Positions 25,446-34,090 of a stretch of DNA of 45,380 bases are shown here, one piece after another. Under the pieces are notes generated by a model, which saw only the letters and a program-made list of their open reading frames with translations, was not told where the DNA came from and searched no databases. Each line of letters begins with the position of its first letter. Positions within the stretch are counted from its first letter, which is position 1. The stretch is from Gammaproteobacteria bacterium (GTDB lineage Bacteria > Pseudomonadota > Gammaproteobacteria > Steroidobacterales > Steroidobacteraceae): assembly GCA_025355445.1 (NCBI GenBank), contig JANXZQ010000170.1, positions 1 to 45,380 on the forward strand. The letters are read 5' to 3'. The position numbers were made by a program, and so were the translations under genes.

Positions 25446-26381
25446 ATGTACCCGTTTCTTGCACGCTTGTCGCTGGCGGCGATGATGTCGCTGGGGCCGT
25501 GCGCCGGTGCTCTGGCGGGCTCGATCGACGGCGCCATTTCGTTCCCCAGCCAGCGCGTCCCGTCAATGACGGTGTACGCCGCCGACCTCGACAGCTCACG
25601 GGTGCGCACCCTGCAATTGGCGCGCGACCAAACAAATTTCAGCGTCGATGTGCCTCCCGGACGCTACCGGGTATTTTTGGCGCCTAACGAGCCCGGTGCC
25701 CCCAATATCTACGGCGCGTACACCCAGTACAGCCTGTGCGCGATGCATGACACCGGTAACTGCGAGGATCATGCGCTGGTTGAAGTGGCCATCACCGCCA
25801 AGACGAGGCGCAGCGCGGTGACCATCGACGACTGGTACCTGCCCGATGATATCGCCGAGCAGATCGATCGCATCCGCGGCATCGCATCGGGCGGCGCCTC
25901 TGACTCCGAACCATTGAGCGCACCGCGATTTTCCGAATACCCTAGCACGGGGTCGGATGGCCCCCTGCCGAAGATCGATGTTGGCGGCCGGGAACTGTCC
26001 GAGGAAGACCGCGCCATCCTGCAGGCGGCGCTCGTCAACGGCCCAAACTTCGCCGGGCAGGTGACCGCGACGCTCACGAGCTGCGGCTTGGCTTGCGGCC
26101 GCCTGCTGCTGGTCGATTGGCGCAGCGGGATGGTCCGGCAGCTGACCGAGCCGCATCCGGCCGAGCCGCATCCGCCCACCGAGACGCTTGCGGCGTTGCC
26201 GTGCCGGCCGGAGGAAGCGCTGCAGTTCAGGCGCGACAGCAGGCTGCTCATCATGACTCGCGTGCGCGGCGCGGCGGTGGTCACCGAGTATTTCGTGTGG
26301 AATCAAAATAATGCAGCGCTGGTGCCGAGCGGTGAATATCAGCGGACTTCGCAGACGTTCTGTGCCGTTGCGGCGCGTTGA
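25446..26381 (+). CDS. Secreted protein of unknown function
   Basis: 311 residues with a signal peptide cleaved near ALA-GS (about residue 24). The first mature part (about 28-110) looks like a carboxypeptidase-regulatory or transthyretin-type beta domain (SVDVPPGRYRVFLAP), followed by a linker and a second domain of about 110 residues (FAGQVTATLTSCGLACGRLL) with two cysteines close together. I do not recognise a family. A tandem EPHP repeat lies between them. Start is supported by position near the promoter region; the ribosome-binding site is weak. Confidence 0.72.
   Translation: MYPFLARLSLAAMMSLGPCAGALAGSIDGAISFPSQRVPSMTVYAADLDSSRVRTLQLARDQTNFSVDVPPGRYRVFLAPNEPGAPNIYGAYTQYSLCAMHDTGNCEDHALVEVAITAKTRRSAVTIDDWYLPDDIAEQIDRIRGIASGGASDSEPLSAPRFSEYPSTGSDGPLPKIDVGGRELSEEDRAILQAALVNGPNFAGQVTATLTSCGLACGRLLLVDWRSGMVRQLTEPHPAEPHPPTETLAALPCRPEEALQFRRDSRLLIMTRVRGAAVVTEYFVWNQNNAALVPSGEYQRTSQTFCAVAAR
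26146..26174 (+). repeat. 15-base tandem repeat in the secreted protein gene
   Basis: CCGAGCCGCATCCG is present at 26146-26159 and 26161-26174 with period 15, encoding TEPHPAEPHP. It is in frame and sits in a surface-like linker. Confidence 0.9.
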
Positions 26382-26405
26382 GCCCGATCATGCGATGATT
26401 GAGCC

Positions 26406-27014
26406 ATGCGCAAAATCTTAACGCTGACCATGAGCGGTTTGGTGACCGTACTGCCGTTGGCGTTGACGGTGTCCGTGATTTGGTGGCTGGTCAACACGGT
26501 CGAAGGCTGGCTGCGGCACGCGCTGATTGCACTCGGCATCGTCAGCCCCGAACATTACTGGCCCGGCCTCGGGCTGATCGCGGGTTTCCTGCTGTTGCTG
26601 GCCGTCGGCAGCCTGGTCAACGCCTACGCAGGCAAGATCTTCCTGCGTTATTGGAACGATTTCCTGGGACGGATCCCGTTCGTGAAGACGCTGTACGGCG
26701 GATTTCGCGATGTGGTCAGTCTGTTGCCGTCCGGCAGCGGCGAGAAGCGCGATTTGCAGCGCGTGGTGCTGGCACGCTTTGCCGACGTTCACGCCATCGG
26801 ATTCGTCACTCGCGAGGACGTGCCGTCGGTGCTTCTGGCGCACGGCGGTAATAACTGGGTAACCGTTTATTTTCCCATGAGCTATGCCTTCGGTGGTTAC
26901 ACCCTATACCTGCCGCGTGACCGCCTGCAGCCGCTCGACATCTCGGTCGAGGACGCGATGCGATTGGCGATTACCGCGGGCCTGACTGCTGCCGGCGGCC
27001 GCGCCAACAGCTAG
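26406..27014 (+). CDS. DUF502 family membrane protein
   Basis: 202 residues. Two membrane segments (about 8-32 and 53-78) are followed by the family-typical IPFVKTLYGGFRDVVSLL and a soluble C-terminal beta domain (RVVLARF, IGFVTRED, VTVYFPMSYAFGGYTLYLPRDRL). Conserved in many bacteria and in chloroplasts, the family has no settled biochemical role. Its start lies 24 bases after the secreted protein gene and seems to be the second gene of a short run. Confidence 0.86.
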   Translation: MRKILTLTMSGLVTVLPLALTVSVIWWLVNTVEGWLRHALIALGIVSPEHYWPGLGLIAGFLLLLAVGSLVNAYAGKIFLRYWNDFLGRIPFVKTLYGGFRDVVSLLPSGSGEKRDLQRVVLARFADVHAIGFVTREDVPSVLLAHGGNNWVTVYFPMSYAFGGYTLYLPRDRLQPLDISVEDAMRLAITAGLTAAGGRANS

Positions 27015-27040
27015 GAGCCGGTCTGAGTATTCAACGTGGA

Positions 27041-28075
27041 GTGCTCTTGGTGGCGCGCTGCCTGGCTGTACTCGTACTCGGCGCAGCTCACCCCTCGCTC
27101 GCGGGCGTCGCACCCGCCGCCGCGGCGGCGCGCTCCGGCTCGCCGGCGCAGGCCGTCAAGTATCAGCACTGGCGCATCGCCGCCGCGACCGTGCTCGCGG
27201 CCCGCGGCGATGCAAACTCGCTGGCCGCCGCCGCCGCGCTGCGCTTCGCGGGCCCGGCCGGCGGCCCGACGGGTGCTGCAAAGACGGGCAGCACCGGCTC
27301 CACTGCCGCGCCGACGGCTCTCGAGCTCGCCGCTCGCGCCGCAGAGCTGGCGCCGCAAAACGCCAGCATCGGCTGGCTGCAACTGCAATTGTGCGCGGCT
27401 ACGCCGTCCTGCGACGTACGCGACGCCGCCACGGTCATGCGCTGGGAGGACGCGGACAACGGCGCCGCCTGGCTGCAGATTCTGGCCATGGCGCAGAAGC
27501 AAAAAGATGCGACGGAAGTGCAGCGGGTACTTTCGGATATGGCACAGGCGGCGCGCTTCGACTATTACTGGAACCGGATCGTGGTGTTGATGGCCGATGC
27601 ACTGCATGCTGCGCACGGCCGGCTGCCAAGCGGCTTTGCCGATTCGGACTCCGCGCGATTGTCCACCGTCAACGCGATTGCGGGCGGCGAGCTCATTCCG
27701 TCCTTGGCGGCACTGGTGGAGGCTTGCCGGGAATCGAGCGCCATTCCCGAGCGGCGCGAGTTGTGCCTGAAATTATCGAGAACCATGCAGCGCAGCGACA
27801 GCATTGCCGCACAGATGGTGGGCTTCAGCATCGAGAGACGGCTGCACGCGCCGGACAGCAAGGAGGTTCGGGCAATCGCGGATCGCAAACATGTGCTGGA
27901 GTGGCGTGTCGCCAGCGCCGCGAAGTTCGACGACCCAATCCTGCCCTGGACGAAGAACGCACGCGCTCGAGTGCGGCTCGCGCACATGCGCGCCCTGCCG
28001 CGCGAAGAGGATGTCTGCATCGCAATTCTACGCGAGCACAACATTGCGCTCGAGCCGCCGGAGCTGCGCCAGTGA
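27041..28075 (+). CDS. Secreted helical-repeat protein of unknown function
   Basis: 344 residues from a GTG start; a second GTG at 27050 has better spacing from the GTGGAG sequence and could be the true start. A signal peptide (cleaved near LAG, about residue 22) is followed by an Ala-rich region made of helical pairs (NSLAAAAALRF, LELAARAAELAPQNASIGWLQLQL) resembling TPR or Sel1-type repeats. Four cysteines occur in the C-terminal half. No family is assigned. Confidence 0.65.
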   Translation: MLLVARCLAVLVLGAAHPSLAGVAPAAAAARSGSPAQAVKYQHWRIAAATVLAARGDANSLAAAAALRFAGPAGGPTGAAKTGSTGSTAAPTALELAARAAELAPQNASIGWLQLQLCAATPSCDVRDAATVMRWEDADNGAAWLQILAMAQKQKDATEVQRVLSDMAQAARFDYYWNRIVVLMADALHAAHGRLPSGFADSDSARLSTVNAIAGGELIPSLAALVEACRESSAIPERRELCLKLSRTMQRSDSIAAQMVGFSIERRLHAPDSKEVRAIADRKHVLEWRVASAAKFDDPILPWTKNARARVRLAHMRALPREEDVCIAILREHNIALEPPELRQ

Positions 28076-28138
28076 CCGATTTATGCAGGAGCGCTCAGGA
28101 TGGACCGCGCACCAACGCAGTGTCGATCTTGCGCAATT

Positions 28139-28795
28139 TCAGCGCTCCATAGAATTGTTCCGCCTCGCTTCATGGCGTGCGATAGTTCCACGGCGCGCCA
28201 CCCAGCAATAACGTTGATGTTCATCCACCATTCCCACTGCCTGCATGAAGGCGTGGCAAATGGTTGATCCGACGAAACGAAAACCGCGCTGCTTCAAGTC
28301 CTTGCTCATGGCATCGCTGTGCGGCGTCGTTGGTGCTATGTCGCCCAGGTACAGCGGCCGGCGCCGCAGCACTTTGCCGCCGGTAAATTGCCAGATGTAG
28401 CTGTCAAAGGAACCCGCGGTTGCACGAATCTTAAGGTATGCCTCGGCGTTGCCAATGAAGGCTGCCACTTTGAGCCGATTTCTGACGATGCCGGGATCCT
28501 GCAGCAGGCGCCGGCGTTTCGCAGCGTCGTAGCGGATCATCTTTTGCGCATCGAAACCGTCGAAGGCCCGTGAGTAGGTCGCACGCTTGCGCAAAATGGT
28601 GAGCCAGCTCAAGCCCGCTTGCGCGCCCTCCAAGCACAGCATTTCGAACAGCCGCCGATCATCATGCAGCGCCACGCCCCACTCGGCGTCGTGATAGGCA
28701 ACGTACAGCGGGTCCGGCGGGCACCACGCGCAGCGCAGCTTGCCGTCTGCATGCCGCTGCGCTCCCAGGGTCCGCCGGTCAGGTTGCGTCGCCAT
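28139..28795 (-). CDS. tag: DNA-3-methyladenine glycosylase I
   Basis: 218 residues that align with E. coli Tag (187 aa) from residue 19 on: RCAWCPPDPLYVAYHDAEWG, LFEMLCLEGAQAGLSWLTIL, FVGSTICHAFMQAVGMVDEH and a late Cys. The cysteines and histidines that bind zinc in Tag (near the two ends) are present. It removes 3-methyladenine from DNA in base-excision repair. The first 18 residues are not in E. coli; a later start is possible. The neighbouring minus-strand gene starts upstream and is 14 bases away. Confidence 0.95.
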   Translation of the reverse strand: MATQPDRRTLGAQRHADGKLRCAWCPPDPLYVAYHDAEWGVALHDDRRLFEMLCLEGAQAGLSWLTILRKRATYSRAFDGFDAQKMIRYDAAKRRRLLQDPGIVRNRLKVAAFIGNAEAYLKIRATAGSFDSYIWQFTGGKVLRRRPLYLGDIAPTTPHSDAMSKDLKQRGFRFVGSTICHAFMQAVGMVDEHQRYCWVARRGTIARHEARRNNSMER

Positions 28796-28809
28796 CAGCC
28801 GGGGGTGAT

Positions 28810-29253
28810 TCAGCCGTGCAGGCGCACGGCGTGACGATCCTTGTATACCAGTTCAATACGCTCGACACCGTGGGTGCGGCGCGCGGCGCTGCGGATTTCG
28901 TGCATGAGTTTGAGCAGCACTCGAGTACTGATTTCCGGGGTCTCGCTCAGGCGTGGCTCCACCCCAAGGTGCAGGACTGCAAACCGTTCGTGCGCCGAGC
29001 GCACGAATACGGCGACTCCTAGTGGTTTGCCGGAGTCGGATACGGCGAACAGGGTTTGCACCCCGGCGATGTCCCCGACGCGCACGCGCAGGCCGCCGTC
29101 TTGCTCGTAGATCTCGGGCACTCCATAAGTTTCTATGGATTGCTGGATGCCGAGACGCACGCGATGCTGGTTGACGTTGAAAAATAGTAACTGCTCCAGC
29201 GCATTGCGCTGGGCCACCGGCAATTTTGACGTAATCCCGATTGAACCGCTCAA
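28810..29253 (-). CDS. Hypothetical protein, possibly GNAT-like
   Basis: 147 residues. The start is TTG at 29253 with GGGGAG five bases upstream; no ATG gives a better fit. The middle alternates strands (VQTLFAVSD, PLGVAVFVRS, RFAVLHLGVEP) and ends with a helix (VLLKLMHEIRSAARR) and a strand (RIELVYK), an order that resembles the core of GNAT acetyltransferases. The acetyl-CoA loop is not clear, so the function is open. It ends 14 bases before tag and is probably co-transcribed. Confidence 0.6.
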   Translation of the reverse strand: MSGSIGITSKLPVAQRNALEQLLFFNVNQHRVRLGIQQSIETYGVPEIYEQDGGLRVRVGDIAGVQTLFAVSDSGKPLGVAVFVRSAHERFAVLHLGVEPRLSETPEISTRVLLKLMHEIRSAARRTHGVERIELVYKDRHAVRLHG

Positions 29254-29326
29254 TGGTCTCCCCGCCCTGGGTCTGCCCGTCCCTTTAATGAGCGCCGAGT
29301 CACAGAATTAACTTGACGCAATGCAA

Positions 29327-29339
29327 CAGACATTGTCTG
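29327..29339. promoter_or_regulatory. Perfect 13-base palindrome upstream of the receiver-TonB gene
   Basis: CAGACATTGTCTG is a six-base perfect inverted repeat around one T. It lies just after TTGACG (29313-29318), the best -35 box of the gap, and about 110 bases upstream of the GTG start at 29449. A dimeric regulator could bind here. The protein is unknown. Confidence 0.35.
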
Positions 29340-29448
29340 CGGCGTAAGACTACGTATCGTATAGCGTCGCCCATGGAATGACACTAGGTTGGCCGATGGC
29401 GATATGCGTTAACTATCCTGCTGCGGTGCGCTCGAAAGGAAACACACG

Positions 29449-30318
29449 GTGCTAGCTTCGGACGAAGAAGGCGGCACGCTGGATGCGCTGCGGTTCAGCC
29501 TGGCGAGCGAGATCGTCGAGTTGGTGGTGCTCACCGCTGACGAAACCTTCCTACAGACTCTTCGCGAGGCGGTGGGCGGCTCGCGGCGGCTGTGGCACGT
29601 TCCCTCGGCCGACAAGGTCAGCGACCTGCTGGTGGCCGGGGAAGTCGGCATTCTGGTGCTCGATGTGCTGGCGTTGCGCGAAGCCGCCACGGTCTTCGTC
29701 GCACAGATCAAACGGCAATTCCCCGACCTCGTGATTCTGGTCGCCGGCAATCGGGACGCGGAGATTTTGCTGGCCGGATTGATCAGCGCGGGCACGGTGT
29801 ACCGATTCATCCACAAGCCCATGTCGCCGGGACGGGCAAAATTGTTCGCGGATGTCGCCGTTAAGAAGCACGATGAGCAGCGCAGGCGCGCCGCCTCAAC
29901 TCAGGCGACTACGCGCAGGTCCCGGTCCAATCGCGGCCGTTTGATCGGCGGCGCCATCGGAGTCTTGGGGTTGATCATCGTGGTCGCCTGGGCCCGGCAC
30001 GACCTGGACACGGCCGTACACCGGCAACAATTCTTGACCAACGTCGCCGCGGCCGGTGACCTTGAGCCCATCAAGTCGGTGAAGCCCCAGTATCCGAAGA
30101 CAGCCGAGCTCGCCAAGGTTGAAGGCTGGGTCGAACTGGATTTTACGGTCGCCGAAAGCGGACAGGTCACGGACGTGGCCGTACATGCCACCAGCGTCCC
30201 CGGAGCGTTCGAGAGCGCCGCGATCGGCGCGCTATCTCAGTGGCGCTATAGGCCCATCGTGCGGGACGGCAAGCCCGTGGCGCAACGCGCGCGTATTCGA
30301 ATGCGGTTCGCTCCTTAA
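29449..30318 (+). CDS. Receiver-like domain fused to a TonB C-terminal domain
   Basis: 289 residues from a GTG start with AAAGGAAA upstream. Residues 20-140 look like a two-component receiver: acidic DE at 31-32, phospho-acceptor-like Asp72 (ILVLDV) and Lys123 (HKP); the Thr/Ser position is Ala99, so phosphorylation may not be normal. A basic linker, a membrane segment (about 164-182) and a TonB C-terminal domain (205-287, YPKTAELAKVEGWVELDFTVAESGQ) follow. TonB domains transmit energy to outer-membrane receptors. A receiver in the cytoplasm and TonB in the periplasm in one chain is unusual; no exbB/exbD or receptor gene is next to it. It overlaps the convergent redoxin gene by four bases. 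Confidence 0.85.
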   Translation: MLASDEEGGTLDALRFSLASEIVELVVLTADETFLQTLREAVGGSRRLWHVPSADKVSDLLVAGEVGILVLDVLALREAATVFVAQIKRQFPDLVILVAGNRDAEILLAGLISAGTVYRFIHKPMSPGRAKLFADVAVKKHDEQRRRAASTQATTRRSRSNRGRLIGGAIGVLGLIIVVAWARHDLDTAVHRQQFLTNVAAAGDLEPIKSVKPQYPKTAELAKVEGWVELDFTVAESGQVTDVAVHATSVPGAFESAAIGALSQWRYRPIVRDGKPVAQRARIRMRFAP

Positions 30319-30818
30319 GCGGCTGAGCTTCGGGCCAATGCTATGGCGGCCGATTCCTGCGTGAGTGCGCCGATCTCGGCGCCGATCCGCAGATCATCCA
30401 CCGCGCCGAATGCGTGCTTGCGAACGACTCCGTGACGGTCGATCAAGACGAGGCTGGGCGTGCCGCGCATCTTGTATCGCTCCATGGTGAATGGGATGGG
30501 ACTCGACGGATTGGGCTGATCCAGCGCGATCGGAAATCTTGGGCGGTATTCCTGGATGAAGGCCTTGAGCATCGCCGCACTGAAGGCGTCATGATGCTCG
30601 AATGTGGCGTGCAAGCCGATCACCGCGACGTCGCTCGGCTCGAAGGTTTCGAAAATTCTCTGCGCCTGAGGCACAGCGCCGGCAACCGAGATCGGACACA
30701 GCACTTGGAATGCGACGAGTACGACCACGCGTCCCCGCAGGGCGGATATGAGCAGCGGTCGATCGGTATTGAACCATGTTTGCACGAGCAGTTCGGGCGC
30801 ATAGGTTGGAGTTGTCAT
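30315..30818 (-). CDS. Redoxin/peroxiredoxin-like protein with a single cysteine
   Basis: 167 residues with a thioredoxin fold of the AhpC/TSA-TlpA type: VVVLVAFQVLCPIS in the active-site position (Cys41), and RGTPSLVLIDRHG with the cis-Pro loop. Cys41 is the only cysteine, so there is no CxxC and no resolving cysteine; a one-cysteine peroxidase or a scaffold role is possible. No signal peptide is visible at the chosen start (MTTPTYAPEL). The longer frame to 30935 extends into the csrA terminator region and is unlikely. Confidence 0.75.
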   Translation of the reverse strand: MTTPTYAPELLVQTWFNTDRPLLISALRGRVVVLVAFQVLCPISVAGAVPQAQRIFETFEPSDVAVIGLHATFEHHDAFSAAMLKAFIQEYRPRFPIALDQPNPSSPIPFTMERYKMRGTPSLVLIDRHGVVRKHAFGAVDDLRIGAEIGALTQESAAIALARSSAA

Positions 30819-30927
30819 GAATAACGCGCCCCGACGGCACCCCGCCGGCGACGATTGTCCCCTCGTTCGATTTTTTGATTGAGCCCGGCTTCTGGCTATT
30901 GTGTGCCCGAAGCAGGCCACAAACACA

Positions 30928-30946
30928 AGCGGCAAATTACTTGCCG
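30928..30946 (-). terminator. Probable intrinsic terminator after csrA
   Basis: GCGGCAA and TTGCCGC form a perfect seven-base stem with a five-base loop. Read on the minus strand, the stem is followed by TTGTGTTTGT, a fair U-rich tract, 52 bases after the csrA stop. This separates csrA from the redoxin gene. Confidence 0.5.
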
Positions 30947-30997
30947 CCGAATTCTTGCGGAATTTTCAGCGATGCGCTAGGGAATTGCGCTGGAGAC

Positions 30998-31180
30998 TTA
31001 AGGAGCCGGGTGCTCGCGGTCGCGCTGCTTGCGTTCCGCAATTTCCTCGCGATCCACGGCGACGTGACGCGGCGCCTTGATGCCGATGCGCACCTGCGAA
31101 CCGTTCACCGCCATGACTGTCACCTCTACGTCATCGCCGATGCGCAAACTCTCTCCGGTACGGCGAGTCAGTATCAGCAT
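30998..31180 (-). CDS. csrA: Carbon storage regulator CsrA
   Basis: 60 residues beginning [20 protein letters not shown], the conserved first strands of CsrA, followed by [18 protein letters not shown]. CsrA dimers bind GGA motifs in mRNA leaders and control carbon storage, motility and biofilm formation, often acting on GGDEF/EAL genes. The start at 31180 was chosen over the longer frame because it is the canonical N-terminus; GGCGGAG precedes it. The GGDEF-EAL gene ends 84 bases upstream on the same strand. Confidence 0.97.
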   Translation of the reverse strand: MLILTRRTGESLRIGDDVEVTVMAVNGSQVRIGIKAPRHVAVDREEIAERKQRDREHPAP

Positions 31181-31264
31181 GGTAGGCTCCGCCAAGGGTG
31201 AGTATCCATTACGGCACGGCGCGGGCGGGCGCGCCAGAGTGCTTTCAAGCAATTAAATGTAGGA

Positions 31265-33508
31265 TTACGCTGACTTCGGTTCGCCGGCCCAGGCACTGAC
31301 GGTGGCTTCGTAGATTGCCAATTCCTGCAGCAGCTCCTCGAGGGGTTGTGCCTTGCCCATCGCAAAGCCTTGGCCGTAGTCGACCCCCAAATCCGCCATC
31401 CGCGCGCGCAGCATGTCGGTCTCGACATACTCTGCAATGGTTTCCATGCACATGACCTTCGCCAGCTGCGCGATGGCCTTGATCATTGACTCGGAGCGCG
31501 CATTGACGATGGCATCCCGCACGAAGCTGCCGTCGATCTTCAGATAGTTGACCGATAGATCCTTAAGATACGCCAGCGAACTTACGCCGGTTCCGAAATC
31601 ATCGAGCGCGAACTGGCAGCCGAGATCCTGCAGATTGCGTATGAAATTCTGCGCCTTGACCAGGTTGCCGATGGTAGCGGTCTCGGTCAATTCGAAGCAA
31701 AGGACACCGGGCGGCAGATTGCTGGCCTTGATCTCGTCGATCACGTACGGAAGAAATGTGTCGTCCTGCAAAGATTGGCCGGACAGGTTGATGGCGAAAC
31801 GGGCAATGTCCTCGCCCACCGACGCGCTGTGCGCACCGAGCAGCCGGCAAGAGCGGTGCACCACCCAGCGATCGATGGTCGGCATGAGCTGGTAGCGCTC
31901 GGCCGCGGAGAGAAACTTGCCGGGCGGAATGATTTCGCCGCGGTCACCCAGCATGCGGATCAGCAATTCGAAACGCGGCCGGCCATAGTTGCCGCGCAGC
32001 GGCAGAATGGGCTGTGCGTCGAGACGGAAACTGTCATTGGCGAGCGCGTCGCGCAACTGGCCGATGACCATGATGTCGGTGTGGCGGCGGATGATGCTCT
32101 GATCCGAATCCTGGAATATCTCGACGCGATCACGGCCTCGATCCTTTGCAGCCTTGCAGGCGATCTCGGCGGTCGCCAAGGCATGAGCAAGCGCGTTGTC
32201 CGAGCGGCCTATGGGCGCGACGCCGAGACACACGGACACCTCAAAAGAGCCTTGGCCGGCACGCGGCACGATGGCGGCGGCGGCAGCGCGAATTTTCTCG
32301 GCGGCGGCCGCCGCCGCTTCCATGCTGGTCCTCGGTATCAGAGCGGCAAGCCGGTCTCCGGAAATACGTGCCGACAAGGCGCCCGTAGGCAGCGCCTTGG
32401 CCATGCACTCGGCTACGCTCGCGATCACATCGTCGCCCACGTGCATGCCGAAGGTCTCGTTGATGACATGCAGACGATCGATGTCGAGGTACAGGATGAT
32501 GTGGGGGCCAGCCGTTGCCGTGGACGCGAGCAGGGCCGCGGCCTGGCCTTCGAAAGCCTGGCGGGTCATCAGGCCGGTGCTGGCGTCGTATTGAGCCTGA
32601 ATGATGCTGGTCGCCCGCTTCGCCAGGGCTTCGGCGATACGCGTTTGATGCAGGTCGAAGTCCTGCGCGCTCGGCGGATTGAACATGGCAAGCACGCCCA
32701 TGACCCGTTCCGAGGAATGCCGCACCGGACAGGCAAGGATCTTGTACGGTGCGGCCACGTCGCTTGCGACCTTGGAAATATGATTGATTACGATGGTGCG
32801 CTGCTGTAGCTGCATCCAGGCCATCAAATGCTGCTGCGCCCGCTGCAATGATTCAGGTGACATGGGCTGGCCGCTGCGGGTCAGCGACAGCGCGATGTTC
32901 TTGTCGGGCACCCACAACGCCGCAAGCGCGCAGCCCGTGCGCTCGAGCCCGGTCTTCATGATCAGGCTGAATTCGTCGGTGTCGTTCGAAGACGTCGATT
33001 GTTGCGAGGATATTTCCAGCATGAGGTTGAGGTCGCGTTCACGCACGCCGAGATCGCGCTCGCGAGAACCCAATTTGGAGCGCAGCGAGAGCTCGCGTCG
33101 CAGACACTCCAGTGCCGGCTGTACCAGTTGGCGCACCGTCTGCAAAGGCCGCGCTTCCGTCAGCGAGCCGGAGAGGCGGGCGATCAGGCTGACGACCCCG
33201 AGCAACTCGATCTGCTCGCCGCGTATTGCAAAGGAATAGACGGCCCGGTCGGCGTCGAGCGTCCGCACGATGCCGGCGAATTCCGCCGTATCCGACAAGG
33301 CGTTGGCGATGGCCGCGTTTATCACCTCAGGCTCATCGGCGAGATCCAACTCATCCGAGGCCCACACCAGGTTGGAGAAGCCGTCGTGCACGACCACGCC
33401 GCGCAAACTCGGCATGAGCATGCGAAGCAAACGGCCATAGGGCTCGAACGAGGCGTCCACGGCGGGGCTCTCGATCGCGTTTGACTTGGTTTCCAGCACT
33501 ACTGCCAT
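31265..33508 (-). CDS. GAF-GGDEF-EAL protein with degenerate GGDEF
   Basis: 747 residues from MAVVLETK. Order: an N-terminal sensory-looking domain (20-140), a charged coiled coil (about 145-165), GAF (about 175-305), GGDEF (about 308-470) and EAL (about 480-735). In the GGDEF domain the signature is SGDRL (383-387) instead of GGDEF, so diguanylate cyclase activity is unlikely. The EAL domain reads ELL at 514-516, with the metal and base residues kept (Asn574, Glu606, Asp636, Asp637, Lys657, Glu693), so c-di-GMP hydrolysis is likely and the GGDEF part may bind GTP as regulator. No membrane segment is seen. Upstream in-frame starts extend to 33586 but lack conserved features. Confidence 0.9.
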   Translation of the reverse strand: MAVVLETKSNAIESPAVDASFEPYGRLLRMLMPSLRGVVVHDGFSNLVWASDELDLADEPEVINAAIANALSDTAEFAGIVRTLDADRAVYSFAIRGEQIELLGVVSLIARLSGSLTEARPLQTVRQLVQPALECLRRELSLRSKLGSRERDLGVRERDLNLMLEISSQQSTSSNDTDEFSLIMKTGLERTGCALAALWVPDKNIALSLTRSGQPMSPESLQRAQQHLMAWMQLQQRTIVINHISKVASDVAAPYKILACPVRHSSERVMGVLAMFNPPSAQDFDLHQTRIAEALAKRATSIIQAQYDASTGLMTRQAFEGQAAALLASTATAGPHIILYLDIDRLHVINETFGMHVGDDVIASVAECMAKALPTGALSARISGDRLAALIPRTSMEAAAAAAEKIRAAAAAIVPRAGQGSFEVSVCLGVAPIGRSDNALAHALATAEIACKAAKDRGRDRVEIFQDSDQSIIRRHTDIMVIGQLRDALANDSFRLDAQPILPLRGNYGRPRFELLIRMLGDRGEIIPPGKFLSAAERYQLMPTIDRWVVHRSCRLLGAHSASVGEDIARFAINLSGQSLQDDTFLPYVIDEIKASNLPPGVLCFELTETATIGNLVKAQNFIRNLQDLGCQFALDDFGTGVSSLAYLKDLSVNYLKIDGSFVRDAIVNARSESMIKAIAQLAKVMCMETIAEYVETDMLRARMADLGVDYGQGFAMGKAQPLEELLQELAIYEATVSAWAGEPKSA

Positions 33509-33661
33509 CCTGGCGATTTCGATGGTATGCAACTCACGACTTAATGTGCTGCAGGGGCGCCGCAGCGTCTTTGATCGGAGTCGCAATTCAACGTAATAAG
33601 TACAGGGTTTTCCCTACGGGCCTGGCAATATCCACGCAGCTGTGTGATGTGGATCGCAGAT

Positions 33662-34072
33662 TCAATCGCGGCTGCGAGTGCGGCGCGCCAACACGTTCAG
33701 CAGATAGCGGCCGCCGGGGATGCGAACCAGCGGAAATACCCAGCGCCAAAAACGCCGCGCTTTGCTGTCGAATCCCACCAATGGCAGCGCATCGTACAGA
33801 TGAGCGAGAGGCTCGTGCACGATGGCGCTTTGCATCTTGATGGAGGTCCGCCGCTGCGCCGACGTCAGGCTCATTAGCACGGCCCCGTCCTGCCACTCGA
33901 GTTCGATTTCGCTGAAGGCGCCAGGACGATAGGCGTCTGCGGTGCCGCTTTGCACGCCCTTCAGCAGGATATCGATGGGCGCAGGCTCGCGGCCCGACAG
34001 CCGCCACGTTCCCCGGCCAAGATCCCGCGCCACGAATGTGCCGGAGAAATTGCGTCGCATCTTTGGTTTCAT
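33662..34072 (-). CDS. Hypothetical protein
   Basis: 136 residues with AGGA nine bases before its ATG. The protein looks soluble, with beta strands (GTWRLSG, FSEIELEW, AVLMSLTSA) and a basic C-terminal end containing RRFWRWVFPLVRIPGGRYLL, which could lie at a membrane surface. I do not recognise a family. It diverges from the MATE gene with only 18 bases between the two start codons, so the MATE promoter must lie inside this gene. An overlapping longer frame (33588-34175) is not convincing. Confidence 0.6.
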   Translation of the reverse strand: MKPKMRRNFSGTFVARDLGRGTWRLSGREPAPIDILLKGVQSGTADAYRPGAFSEIELEWQDGAVLMSLTSAQRRTSIKMQSAIVHEPLAHLYDALPLVGFDSKARRFWRWVFPLVRIPGGRYLLNVLARRTRSRD

Positions 34073-34090
34073 TGCCGCATCCTACGCGGG

